From: Helicobacter bilis
GTDB lineage: Bacteria > Campylobacterota > Campylobacteria > Campylobacterales > Helicobacteraceae
Length of the DNA: 64,000 bases
Reading direction: 5' to 3'
NCBI RefSeq assembly: GCF_001999985.1
Contig: NZ_CP019645.1
Span: 1,054,001-1,118,000 of the forward strand
Below the pieces are notes generated by a model, which was not told where the DNA came from, made no database searches, and saw nothing but the letters and a program-made list of their open reading frames with translations. A program made the translations under genes and the position numbers. Each line of letters begins with the position of its first letter. The stretch's first letter is position 1. Below are positions 7,646-16,199 of this stretch, piece by piece.

Positions 7646-10600
7646 ATGAATAAGATTTATAAAATCAAAGGTTTTACTCCATTTATCATTGTAGCATTTA
7701 TCAATGCCTTTATTGATTTAGGGCATAAGGTGCTAATGCTAAGCATTATCTATAAGTCATTTAGTGAGGGGGAACATTTATTTTATAACTCCATTGCAAA
7801 TGCACTTGTGATTCTGCCTTTTGTTCTGCTTTTTTCCCCTGCTGGTTTTCTTAGTGATAAGTTTTCAAAAAATAAGATTCTAAAGATTGGGGCTTTTGTT
7901 AATATCATTCTTTTATGTATTCTTATGTTTTTTTACTCCATAGGCTTTTTTTGGGGGGCATTTTATATGACGCTGCTTATGGGTATGCAAGCTGCCATTT
8001 ACTCCCCTGCAAAGTATGGGTATATAAAAGAGCTTGTAGGTAAAGAGAATCTTACATGGGGAAATGGCATTATACAAGCAACTGCGATTGTAGCAATGCT
8101 TGGTGGTATGATATTTTTTTCAGCCCTTTTTGAGAGATTCTATACAGATGGACTTACAGATCCCTCACTCATTATAAAAGATATGGTGTTTTTAGCGATA
8201 CTGCTTTGCTTCTTTGCATGTTTGGAATTTTTACTAAGCTTTAGACTACCGACAATAAGACAAGATTCTAATATTTCATTCAATAAGGACAAATATCTAA
8301 GAGGTGAGCTTTTAAAAGAGAATCTAGCAGTTATGAAAAAGCATAGAATGATTTATCTCTCTGTGCTTTTTATAGCAGTATTTTGGACTATCTCACAACT
8401 GCTTGTTAATATCTTTCCTGTATATGCGAAAAATGTATTAAGAATCATGGATACAGATATTGTCAATATGCTTATTGCTTGCACTGGACTTGGCATTATT
8501 GTAGGCTCAATCATTGCTGGTCGCTATTCTAAAAACTATATTGAGACAGGTCTCATACCGCTTGGTGCGTGTATCATGTCTATTGCCCTTTTATTATTTG
8601 GCGTTTTTAACTCTCTATTTAGCATTTCACTTCTTTTCTTTCTTTTTGGCTTAGGTGGGGCATTATATGTTGTGCCATTAAATGCGTTAATGCAGTTTTA
8701 TAGCAATGATAAGGAATTGGGGACAATCCTTGCTGGAAATAACTTCGTGCAGAATATCGGCATGCTTTTAGCCCTATTTATCGCTACTTTATTTGGCATA
8801 CAGAATCTACCTGTTGAGTGGCTTTTCTATGTGAGTGCCTTGCTTGGAATAGTCGCTACTTTATATATGATAAAGCTATTACCTTTCTCACTTGTTAGAA
8901 TCTTAGTTAGCATGGCAATATTGCAGAGATACAGACTCGTTGTAGAGGGCTTTAATAATATCCCGCAAAAAGGCGGTGTATTGCTGCTTGGGAATCATAT
9001 CTCATTTATCGACTGGGCTATCGTGCAGATGGCTGTGCCTAAGAAAGTGTATTTTGTAATGGAGAGAAGTATTTATTCTCGTTGGTATATTAAGTTTTTC
9101 CTTGATTTCTTTGGTGTGATACCTGTATCTAGCTTAGGAAGTCGTGGGGCAATAGAGCAGATTCAAAAGAGATTAAGCAATGGAGATATTGTGTGTTTAT
9201 TCCCTGAAGGTGTGATTAGTCGGCATGGACATTTAAATGAATTTAAAAGTGGATTTGAGAAAATCGCACAAGGTGTTGATGAGAGTCTTGCAGTTGTTCT
9301 GCCTTTTTACATTCGCGGTATGTGGGGCAGTATCTTTAGTCGTAGCAATGAGCAGTTTAGAGAGCGTAAAAAAAGCTTTACAAAAAGAAGTGTAAGCATT
9401 GCCTTTGGTATGCCCCTGCCACTTCATACACAAAAAGAAAAGATTAAAGCAAAAGTATTTGAGATGAGTTTTAAAGCATGGGAACATCAGTGTCAAAACT
9501 CGCCAACTATCCCTGCTGCTTTTATAGAATCTTGCAAACGCGGTGGAGGCGATATTGCTATCATTGATACACAAACAGGCAGTATGTCTTATCGTAAATT
9601 GCTTACACTTTGTGTTATGCTTAGTCAAGATATGAAAGAGTTAAGCTATAAGCCACTACCAAAAAGGACAAATAGCTGTTCTCTTCCAAATGATTGCATA
9701 GGTGTTATGCTGCCTGCTTCTTTAGCAAGTGTGTTATGTAATTTCTCAAGTATGATGGCTGGAAAAATCGTTGTCAATCTCAACTTTACTGCCGGACCAA
9801 AGGCGATTAAAAGCGCAATAGTGTCTTCTAATATCTCACATATCTATACTTCAAAAAAGTTTTTAGAAAAGCTAAAAGACAAAGGCATAGAGATTGATTT
9901 TAGCGGTGTTACCCTGCATTTTATGGAAGATATTGTCGCACAGATTCGTAAGCAAAAAGTAGCCTTTATACTCAATATTTCTTTTATCACACTTGCACCT
10001 ACTTGGCTTTTAAAGCTTTTGTTTGCAAAGGAAAGCAAGATAGAATCTGTATGTGCCATTCTCTTTAGTAGCGGGAGTGAGGGCGTGCCAAAGGGTGTTA
10101 TGCTTAGTCATTTAAACATTATGAGTAATATCGCACAAATCGCTGATGTAATCCATGCAAGAAATGATGAGACCATGCTGTCTTCTCTGCCACCATTCCA
10201 TGCTTTTGGCTTAACCGTTACAACGCTTATGCCACTTATTGAAAATATGCTTGTCATCTCACATGCTGATCCAACAGACGCATTAGGTATCGCAAGGGCA
10301 ATAGCACAAAATAATGTAACAATCATGTGTGCGACTTCTACCCTACTTGGAATCTATGCGAGAAATCCAAAGATTGATAGAGTAATGTTTGATAGCATTC
10401 GTTTAACTGTGGCAGGGGCTGAAAAGCTAAAAAAAGAAGTGCGTGAGGCTTACACGATGAAGTTTAATAAGCCCATTTATGAAGGCTATGGTGCGACTGA
10501 AACCACGCCTGTTGCAAGTGTGAATCTACCTGATGAATTTGATGTTACATTCTGGCAGATTCACAGAGCAAATAAAGAGGGCAGTGTAGGTATGCCACTT

Positions 10601-11170
10601 CCTGGGACTGCTATTAGAATCGTAGATTATGACACGCTAGAAGAGCTGCCATTAGGAGAGCATGGACTAATCCTTATAGGCGGACATCAAATCATGGTAG
10701 GCTATCTCAATGATGAAGAAAAAACAAATGAAGTGATTATCGATTTACATGGAATCCGCTGGTATAAAAGCGGGGATAAAGGCTATCTAGATTCTGATGG
10801 TTTCTTACATATTACAGACAGATATTCTCGCTTTGCAAAAATTGGCGGTGAGATGATTAGCTTATCAAGCGTTGAAGAAGAGATTGCAAAAGTCTTTAAA
10901 CATAAAGAGATTTCAAGTGAAGTAAAGTTTTGTGCAGTAGCACTCGAAGATAGCAAAAAAGGCGAAAAAGTAGTATTACTTATAGAATCCCCACAAGAGC
11001 ATTGTGCCATAGCAATTGAGAGTATTAAAAAATCTGATATTATCCCGCTTAAAAAGCCAAGCGAATATTTTATCGTAGATAAGATTCCAATACTTGGCAG
11101 TGGTAAAGTAGATCTAAAAAGCACAAAGGAACTTGCTAGGGAGATTGAGGGAAAGAAGTTTATGGGATAA
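7646..11170 (+). CDS. aas: Fused lysophospholipid transporter / acyltransferase / acyl-ACP synthetase
   Basis: Three modules in one 1174-residue chain. Residues 1 to about 410 form an MFS carrier with some 12 helices, like LplT, which flips lysophospholipid inward. About 430-620 is a PlsC-type acyltransferase with the HxxxxD site at His451/Asp456 (GNHISFIDW) and FPEGVIS. About 650-1174 is an adenylating acyl-ACP synthetase with the P-loop SSGSEGVPKGV near residue 807 and GYGATETTP. Together they would take lyso-phosphatidylethanolamine from the outer leaflet, activate a fatty acid on ACP and reacylate it. E. coli has LplT separate from Aas; the triple fusion occurs in many proteobacteria. The ATG at 7646 follows TAAGGA; the 58 residues readable upstream have no conserved character. 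No break seen despite the great length. Confidence 0.88.
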   Translation: MNKIYKIKGFTPFIIVAFINAFIDLGHKVLMLSIIYKSFSEGEHLFYNSIANALVILPFVLLFSPAGFLSDKFSKNKILKIGAFVNIILLCILMFFYSIGFFWGAFYMTLLMGMQAAIYSPAKYGYIKELVGKENLTWGNGIIQATAIVAMLGGMIFFSALFERFYTDGLTDPSLIIKDMVFLAILLCFFACLEFLLSFRLPTIRQDSNISFNKDKYLRGELLKENLAVMKKHRMIYLSVLFIAVFWTISQLLVNIFPVYAKNVLRIMDTDIVNMLIACTGLGIIVGSIIAGRYSKNYIETGLIPLGACIMSIALLLFGVFNSLFSISLLFFLFGLGGALYVVPLNALMQFYSNDKELGTILAGNNFVQNIGMLLALFIATLFGIQNLPVEWLFYVSALLGIVATLYMIKLLPFSLVRILVSMAILQRYRLVVEGFNNIPQKGGVLLLGNHISFIDWAIVQMAVPKKVYFVMERSIYSRWYIKFFLDFFGVIPVSSLGSRGAIEQIQKRLSNGDIVCLFPEGVISRHGHLNEFKSGFEKIAQGVDESLAVVLPFYIRGMWGSIFSRSNEQFRERKKSFTKRSVSIAFGMPLPLHTQKEKIKAKVFEMSFKAWEHQCQNSPTIPAAFIESCKRGGGDIAIIDTQTGSMSYRKLLTLCVMLSQDMKELSYKPLPKRTNSCSLPNDCIGVMLPASLASVLCNFSSMMAGKIVVNLNFTAGPKAIKSAIVSSNISHIYTSKKFLEKLKDKGIEIDFSGVTLHFMEDIVAQIRKQKVAFILNISFITLAPTWLLKLLFAKESKIESVCAILFSSGSEGVPKGVMLSHLNIMSNIAQIADVIHARNDETMLSSLPPFHAFGLTVTTLMPLIENMLVISHADPTDALGIARAIAQNNVTIMCATSTLLGIYARNPKIDRVMFDSIRLTVAGAEKLKKEVREAYTMKFNKPIYEGYGATETTPVASVNLPDEFDVTFWQIHRANKEGSVGMPLPGTAIRIVDYDTLEELPLGEHGLILIGGHQIMVGYLNDEEKTNEVIIDLHGIRWYKSGDKGYLDSDGFLHITDRYSRFAKIGGEMISLSSVEEEIAKVFKHKEISSEVKFCAVALEDSKKGEKVVLLIESPQEHCAIAIESIKKSDIIPLKKPSEYFIVDKIPILGSGKVDLKSTKELAREIEGKKFMG

Positions 11171-11464
11171 ACATTTGATTATTGGAATATATAAGTTAGA
11201 GAGAGTGATATTGGATTTAATCTTTGGATATGAAAATGAATGAGTTGAACCCCAACAAATTTTATAATCTTATGCTTCATACCCGCACAACAATTAGTTT
11301 ACAAAAACATAAATGTTATTCGCCATAATTCGCAATTCTATATTTACAACAACAAAATATCTTTCTATTTTTCTATTTTAATTCAACATTTAATCACTTC
11401 TTAAAATGCACTTGACTCGTTTTTTTTGTAAAATCGGCTTTCTATTTTTTATGAAAGGATAAAC

Positions 11465-11875
11465 ATGAGATTATCAAAATCTTTGATTGTAGGCACATTT
11501 TTAGGTGGTGCGTTTTTTATTTCCGGTTGTTCACAGAATATCGCAAAGTTTTCAGTTGCAACGACAGGTAATATGAATATGCCATCAAATTTACAAAAAG
11601 GCACAACCGTTGAGGGCAAGGATTGTATTACTAGAGTTTTTGGAATCCCATTTGGCAATAGGAATAATAGGGTAAGTAATGCTGTTGGCAAGGCGTTAGA
11701 TATGGCGACGAAGAAAGGACAACCAAACGACGCGCTTGTAAATGTGGATATTCGTTCAAGCTCTTGGAATATTATTATTTTTGGCAGACAATGTATAATT
11801 GCAAAAGGACAGCCAATAGGAGCTTCTTCTGTAAATGATTCTAAAGCAAGTAAAAAAGAAAGCAAAGATAGCTAG
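11465..11875 (+). CDS. Small lipoprotein, possibly TRL-like
   Basis: The signal peptide ends in the lipobox FISGC with Cys22 as the lipidated residue, so the protein is membrane-anchored on the periplasmic side or in the outer membrane. The mature part (about 115 residues) has a Cys pair and a GIPFGNRNNRVSNAVGKALD segment followed by VNVDIRSSSWNIIIFGRQC. This layout, a Gly-rich start then alternating strands ending in a modified-repeat strand, resembles the TRL-like lipoprotein family, but the resemblance is weak. A related plan is seen in the C-terminal 90 residues of the gene at 35220. The tail is Lys/Ser-rich. It is monocistronic with ATGAAAGGAT upstream. Confidence 0.65.
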   Translation: MRLSKSLIVGTFLGGAFFISGCSQNIAKFSVATTGNMNMPSNLQKGTTVEGKDCITRVFGIPFGNRNNRVSNAVGKALDMATKKGQPNDALVNVDIRSSSWNIIIFGRQCIIAKGQPIGASSVNDSKASKKESKDS

Positions 11876-12200
11876 TTTGCAATAGCACAAAGGGTATCGA
11901 ATGTGAAAGCGACAAATACTCTAAGATAAGTGGCATAATAGTTTATTGTGTTGTAAACTTGGCTATCAACAATGGCTATTTGAATCTAAAACAAGATTTA
12001 TTGTGTTTAGATTCTATGTTTTTTGTCATATCTGCTTGTAAGCAATTTGCTTGTCTTTATCGAGCAAATTTAGCAATATAAGGCTATTGTGTAACTTCTA
12101 ATGCTTTTCTACGCTTTGATATTATTAAAAAGTTAGTTGTTGTATTAAATTTGAGTGAAACATTGGTTGGGAATACAATATTCACCAAAACTTTACAAGG
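11876..12200. other. Gap between lipoprotein gene and heptosyltransferase-like gene
   Basis: 325 bp between convergent genes. AT-rich, with several AGATTCT-type heptamers and a short palindrome (AAGCAATTTGCTT near 12045). No convincing gene or RNA. Confidence 0.5.
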
Positions 12201-13211
12201 CTATTTTCGACTCACTATATCTTGTAACTTTTCTATAATTTCATTGATGGCTACAATCTCATCAGTTTCATTCATATTTTGCGTTGTTTTATACAAAATC
12301 ACAAAATATTTAGAATCCATATTATCACCAGACCAAAGATAGCTATCTCTCTTGCTGCATAGCCATATTAAAGGTGTATTAAGATTATTTGCAAGATGAC
12401 TAATTGCTGTGCTAGGGCTAATAAGGGCTATGCTTTGCTCCAGTAAAGCCACAAGGTTTATTAAATCATCATCATTATAAAATATAGATACATTATGTAA
12501 AGATTGAAGTTTTAATAATTCTGTATTGCCCGCTTCATTGCCTTTATATGTTGGTATAACAAAATGCAGGTTTGGATATAGCCCTGATAGTTTATATAGA
12601 AGTTTTTCATATCCGCACAAGGTGAGATTGCAAAATGTGCTACGCACAAATGGATTAACTACCACGATTTTTTGTTGTATGTGTCTAGATTCTATAAATT
12701 CTTTAACCTTTGCCTTATTTTTGTCGCTACTTTTGAATCTAATATAAGAGTAGTCTATCGTAGCTATATTTTTATCATAATGCTTGGGGTTAATTTTTCT
12801 AACAAGTTGCAACATGCGTTGATATTGTGGAGTGTGGTTTAAATGCTTTGGAATAAACACGCTCTCAAAGCGGAAATGCAGGGCATTCGCAAAAGTCATA
12901 AAAGTAATTATGCGTTTGCATGTCGTCTGTGCTAGAAGTTTGCATTTAGCTCTATTTGGCTGTGTGAGAACGAATATATCAAAATTATTCGCATTGATAT
13001 CTTTAATGAGACTTTCGTTATCCATAGATTCTATATTGATTATGGAATCTATAAATTCAAATTGTGCGTATAAAGTTACCCCCCCCCCCCCGCAAGAATT
13101 AGTATAAACGATGATTTTAGAATCTCTATATAAATGTCGCAGGGCATATATAGCATGTAGCACTACTATGTTATCACCGATTAATCCTGCTCGGTAGAAT
13201 CCTATATTCAT
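12201..13211 (-). CDS. Glycosyltransferase family 9 (heptosyltransferase-like), phase-variable
   Basis: GT-B fold enzyme expected to add a sugar to lipopolysaccharide at the inner membrane. The N-terminus MNIGFYRAGLIGDNIVVLHA fits the nucleotide-independent start of ADP-heptose:LPS transferases, and ISPSTAISHLANNLNTPLIWL is the conserved acceptor/ADP site near the C-terminus. A 13-nt G run in the sense direction (C13 at 13079-13091) encodes Gly-Gly-Gly-Gly near residue 43. With 13 bases the frame is open and the gene is ON; a change of one base would stop translation early. Start: the ATG at 13211, one codon after a TTG, preceded by AAAGAAA. It lies 18 bp after flhG on the same strand and may be cotranscribed. 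The exact sugar and acceptor cannot be told. Confidence 0.78.
   Translation of the reverse strand: MNIGFYRAGLIGDNIVVLHAIYALRHLYRDSKIIVYTNSCGGGGVTLYAQFEFIDSIINIESMDNESLIKDINANNFDIFVLTQPNRAKCKLLAQTTCKRIITFMTFANALHFRFESVFIPKHLNHTPQYQRMLQLVRKINPKHYDKNIATIDYSYIRFKSSDKNKAKVKEFIESRHIQQKIVVVNPFVRSTFCNLTLCGYEKLLYKLSGLYPNLHFVIPTYKGNEAGNTELLKLQSLHNVSIFYNDDDLINLVALLEQSIALISPSTAISHLANNLNTPLIWLCSKRDSYLWSGDNMDSKYFVILYKTTQNMNETDEIVAINEIIEKLQDIVSRK
13079..13091 (-). repeat. Poly-C/G phase-variation tract (13 nt) in GT9 gene
   Basis: Thirteen consecutive C on the plus strand, inside the coding frame; in-frame (ON) at this length, and also at 10 or 16. Confidence 0.9.
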
Positions 13212-13229
13212 CAATTATTTTCTTTAAGC

Positions 13230-14096
13230 CTATAAATACCCAAGCATACGCTTAAAGAAACTCTTAAAGCCCTTAGATTCTAAAAGCATATTATGCTCCA
13301 TGTCTGTAATCTCATGCGCTAAAAGTGCTGCAATATCACCTATGCCTACCGATACGCTATTAAATGGCTCTACTTTTGTAATTAACGCACGATTTCTTGT
13401 AGCCTTGTTCACCGCAGCGTTTAGCTCAAGCCCACCTAGAAACTTTAGCGTGAGATGTGGTATATGCTTTTTTGTAATGCTCTCCATGCGATCAAACACC
13501 GCAAGGGCTTCCTTTTGACTTTTACACATGTTTATCACCATAAAGATCTGCTTCTTTGTATGTGCGTTTAGCTTGATAGTCGCATACGCATCTGTAATGG
13601 CTGAAGGATCTGGCATGGTAACCACGATAATATGCTCGCATGCTTGCAGTGTAGATTGATTGAGCGGACCGATACCCGCCCCCGTGTCAATTAGCAAAAA
13701 GTCAAGCGTATCAAGGATATTACTCTCATGTATGAAATTCTCCACAATGTTGAGATTATTCCCCGCATATTTTAGAATCTCTTCGCCGCTATCGCCGGGT
13801 ATGAGATAGAGATTTGGCTCTATTTCATACACGACCTCATCGATACTTACCTCGCCCTTCATCGCGTGAAGAATGTTTTTATCAGTTTTAATGCCAAAGA
13901 TAAGATCAAGATTTGCTAGTCCAATATCTGCGTCAAACACGCCGACTTTAAAGCCTAGCTTATTGAGTTTATAGGCAAGGTTTGCGCTAAGAGTGGATTT
14001 GCCTACGCCACCCTTACCTGAAGTAATAGCGACATATTTTGTATTCGCTTTGTTTCTCATCATGGTTTCTAGCTGTTTTGCCTGATTTTCAATCAT
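13230..14096 (-). CDS. flhG: Flagellum number regulator FlhG (MinD-like ATPase)
   Basis: MinD/ParA-type ATPase that, with FlhF, sets flagellar number and position and in Campylobacterota also influences division. The deviant Walker A GKGGVGKST occupies residues 27-35 after a short N-terminal helix (MIENQAKQLETMMRN). FDADIGLANLDLIFG and LLIDTGAGIG are the Walker A' and B regions, and a basic/amphipathic C-terminus (GFKSFFKRMLGYL) suits membrane binding. Length 288 is normal. In Campylobacter flhF lies directly upstream; here no flhF is found upstream within the window, so the usual flhF-flhG pair is separated. The ATG at 14096 precedes the conserved N-terminal helix. Confidence 0.9.
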   Translation of the reverse strand: MIENQAKQLETMMRNKANTKYVAITSGKGGVGKSTLSANLAYKLNKLGFKVGVFDADIGLANLDLIFGIKTDKNILHAMKGEVSIDEVVYEIEPNLYLIPGDSGEEILKYAGNNLNIVENFIHESNILDTLDFLLIDTGAGIGPLNQSTLQACEHIIVVTMPDPSAITDAYATIKLNAHTKKQIFMVINMCKSQKEALAVFDRMESITKKHIPHLTLKFLGGLELNAAVNKATRNRALITKVEPFNSVSVGIGDIAALLAHEITDMEHNMLLESKGFKSFFKRMLGYL

Positions 14097-14397
14097 TCGA
14101 CTTCCTTGCCTTGCCTAAAAAGGGTGTATTCATCAAATTAAATTTCCTATTGTTCTTCATTATTGCAAGATTCTACCGAAAGCAAGATTCTAGCAAAAAA
14201 TTAATAAATTTATCACCAGAAACAAACGCTATCGTCATAGAAATCCACGCTACGCCATAAAAGAAACTCCAAAATCACAATTGTTAAAGATTTTCATAAT
14301 AACACATGCAAGAAGTATTCCATAGGTAGTTTTAAAACTTAAAATCTCATCTTAACAAATCGCCATATTCATGTGATTAGATTTTATTAGCTTCTGC
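14097..14397. other. Divergent intergenic region flhG / BspA-like gene
   Basis: About 300 bp upstream of both genes. Contains no convincing gene; a 73-codon plus-strand frame here overlaps the 5' end of flhG and has no family character. Confidence 0.5.
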
Positions 14398-14403
14398 TAT
14401 AAT
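14398..14403 (+). promoter_or_regulatory. -10 box of the BspA-like gene
   Basis: TGCTATAAT, a -10 hexamer with an upstream TG, 29 bp before the start codon. Confidence 0.55.
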
Positions 14404-14431
14404 GTAGTTTTAGATTATTTAAAGGTGTGAT

Positions 14432-15166
14432 ATGAGAAAAAATATTATGGTTATAATGTGTGCTTATCTGTTATGTTTTATGTGTGGTCATTTGGCAGTG
14501 GCACAAGAGATATATGCCCCAAAGACAAAAGAATATCTTATTCGTTTATTGAAAGACCCAAGCATTCCTTTAAGTGCGATTGATACAAGTAATATTACAG
14601 ATATGAGCAGACTTTTTGAGAATACGACTCGCAAGGATTTTAGCGGTATAGAATCTTGGAATGTGTCTAATGTGGTGGATATGAGCTATATGTTCTCTCA
14701 TGCGAAGTTTTTTAATCACAATATTAATGACTGGAATGTCAGTAGTGTAGTCAGTATGAGTGGCATGTTTTATGAAGCAAGTAGTTTTAATCAGCCACTA
14801 GATAAGTGGAATGTGTCTAAAGTGCGTTTTATGTTTGGCGTGTTTTTCAATGCAAAGGCATTTAATCAGCCGCTAAACTCATGGAATGTCAGCAATGTAG
14901 AGGGTATGGGAAGTATGTTTGCTGGGGCAAGTAGTTTTAATCAACCGCTAGATAGATGGGACACGCAAAAGGTGCTAACCATGCGTGATATGTTTCATAA
15001 TGCAAAGTCCTTTAATCAAGATATAAGCATGTGGAATATCAGCAAGGTAAAAAATAAAACAAAAATGTTATATCGCTCTGGTATGCAGCAAATCCCTGTG
15101 TGGTATAAAGAAGAGTTTCAAAAAGAGCAAGAAATAGATTCTATGAAAAAAGAAGAATATAGATAG
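14432..15166 (+). CDS. Secreted BspA-like (DUF285) repeat protein
   Basis: The signal peptide runs to about residue 24 (CGHLAVA|QE). The mature protein has five or six copies of a 23-25-residue DUF285 repeat, consensus W[ND]xSxVxxMxxMFxxAxxFNQxL, for example DKWNVSKVRFMFGVFFNAKA. The family is common in surface proteins of mycoplasmas and gut commensals, and some members bind host matrix or other cells. There is no visible anchor (no lipobox, no membrane helix at the C-terminus), so it is probably periplasmic or released. The C-terminus is charged (KEEFQKEQEIDSMKKEEYR). It is monocistronic with its own promoter. Target unknown. Confidence 0.8.
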   Translation: MRKNIMVIMCAYLLCFMCGHLAVAQEIYAPKTKEYLIRLLKDPSIPLSAIDTSNITDMSRLFENTTRKDFSGIESWNVSNVVDMSYMFSHAKFFNHNINDWNVSSVVSMSGMFYEASSFNQPLDKWNVSKVRFMFGVFFNAKAFNQPLNSWNVSNVEGMGSMFAGASSFNQPLDRWDTQKVLTMRDMFHNAKSFNQDISMWNISKVKNKTKMLYRSGMQQIPVWYKEEFQKEQEIDSMKKEEYR

Positions 15167-15289
15167 TTTTTAGGAATCTTTTATGCAATTGCTTTGCTTA
15201 AGTAATAATGTTAAGCAAGGAAAGATTCTATTATATGCTAAGATAGTTTATTGATATTTCAGTAATGAGAATCTTAAATGTCTATTATG

Positions 15290-16087
15290 CTATCTTACCA
15301 ACATGTCTTTATCAATCTTGCATTTCTTTGTAATTGCAATATAGTTTGTAGTGATAAACTGCTCATCGGTTTCCCTGTAACTATCAATGTGATATAAAGT
15401 CGCATTAGGCAAGATTCTATAAATTGCCATATCATTTTTACTAAAGAAATACCAAAAATCCTGAAAAAATGTGCGTGTGTCAATATTGCAACCACCAAAC
15501 TCAAAAGTAACCATATCAATAGCTTTGTTTGCAAACATAACTTTCGCACCATCTAATACATCAAGCTCGTGTCCCTCCACATCAAGCTTCAATAAATCTA
15601 TGTGCGAGATGCTTTGTGCTTTGCAATATGTATCAAGTGTGCTAAGTTGAATTTGCTCTGTTTTGTTAAAGTCAATATTAAAATGATCGAGTCGTCTTTT
15701 TGTAAGACTTGCAAGTCCTGAACCATCGGCATTTGAATATAGGGTTGCTTTGGTTTCAGCATTTGATAAACCAAAATTATTAAGAATTACTTTTTCGTTA
15801 TTGCTATGTGTTTGTAAGAGTTTTTCAAAAGTGTAGCGTGATGGCTCAAAACAATGGATTTTAAAATCTAGCGTATTCTTATTTTGAGAGGTTTGCCCCC
15901 CCCCCCCCATATGTCGCAAACATAATGTTGTGTATTTGCCCACATTTGCACCTACATCAAAAATACAAAATGAGATCTTATTGCTAAAATATGAATTTTT
16001 AAGCAAGATATTAAAAGCTATCTCTTCCCCGCTATCAAAGACTTCTCCACCAGAGCCAATACCTAAGGCATTAAGGTGAGCGATCAA
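15290..16087 (-). CDS. FkbM-family methyltransferase, phase-variable, uncertain 5' end
   Basis: SAM-dependent methyltransferase of the FkbM type, often O-methylating surface glycans. The SAM site is FDVGANVGKYT (residues 43-53); later motifs are CFEPSRYTFEKL, STLDTYC and DLLKLDVEGHELDVLDGA. A 13-nt G run (C13 on plus, 15896-15908) encodes Gly61-64 and is in frame. The 5' end is odd. The only start in this frame is a TTG at 16087, while an ATG at 16130 with a strong GGGAGA site opens a frame that reads MFHKFYSMRKHTKILDRSP and stops at 16071, out of frame by one with LNALGIG. A single-base indel near 16076 would join the two into a normal gene, so the product may be OFF or made poorly now. Confidence 0.75.
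   Translation of the reverse strand: MIAHLNALGIGSGGEVFDSGEEIAFNILLKNSYFSNKISFCIFDVGANVGKYTTLCLRHMGGGGQTSQNKNTLDFKIHCFEPSRYTFEKLLQTHSNNEKVILNNFGLSNAETKATLYSNADGSGLASLTKRRLDHFNIDFNKTEQIQLSTLDTYCKAQSISHIDLLKLDVEGHELDVLDGAKVMFANKAIDMVTFEFGGCNIDTRTFFQDFWYFFSKNDMAIYRILPNATLYHIDSYRETDEQFITTNYIAITKKCKIDKDMLVR
15896..15908 (-). repeat. Poly-C/G phase-variation tract (13 nt) in FkbM gene
   Basis: Thirteen C on the plus strand between SAM motif I and the next strand of the fold; encodes four Gly in frame. Confidence 0.9.
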
Positions 16088-16199
16088 GTATCTTTGTGTG
16101 CTTACGCATTGAATAAAACTTATGAAACATAGAATCTCCCTTAAACAATAATTAAATAATAGTAAATAAAATTATACTATATTAATCTAAAAATAGATT

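Noticed and set aside
14039-14260. 73-codon plus-strand frame over the flhG start
   Set aside because: It is antisense to flhG for part of its length, with no family and no ribosome site.
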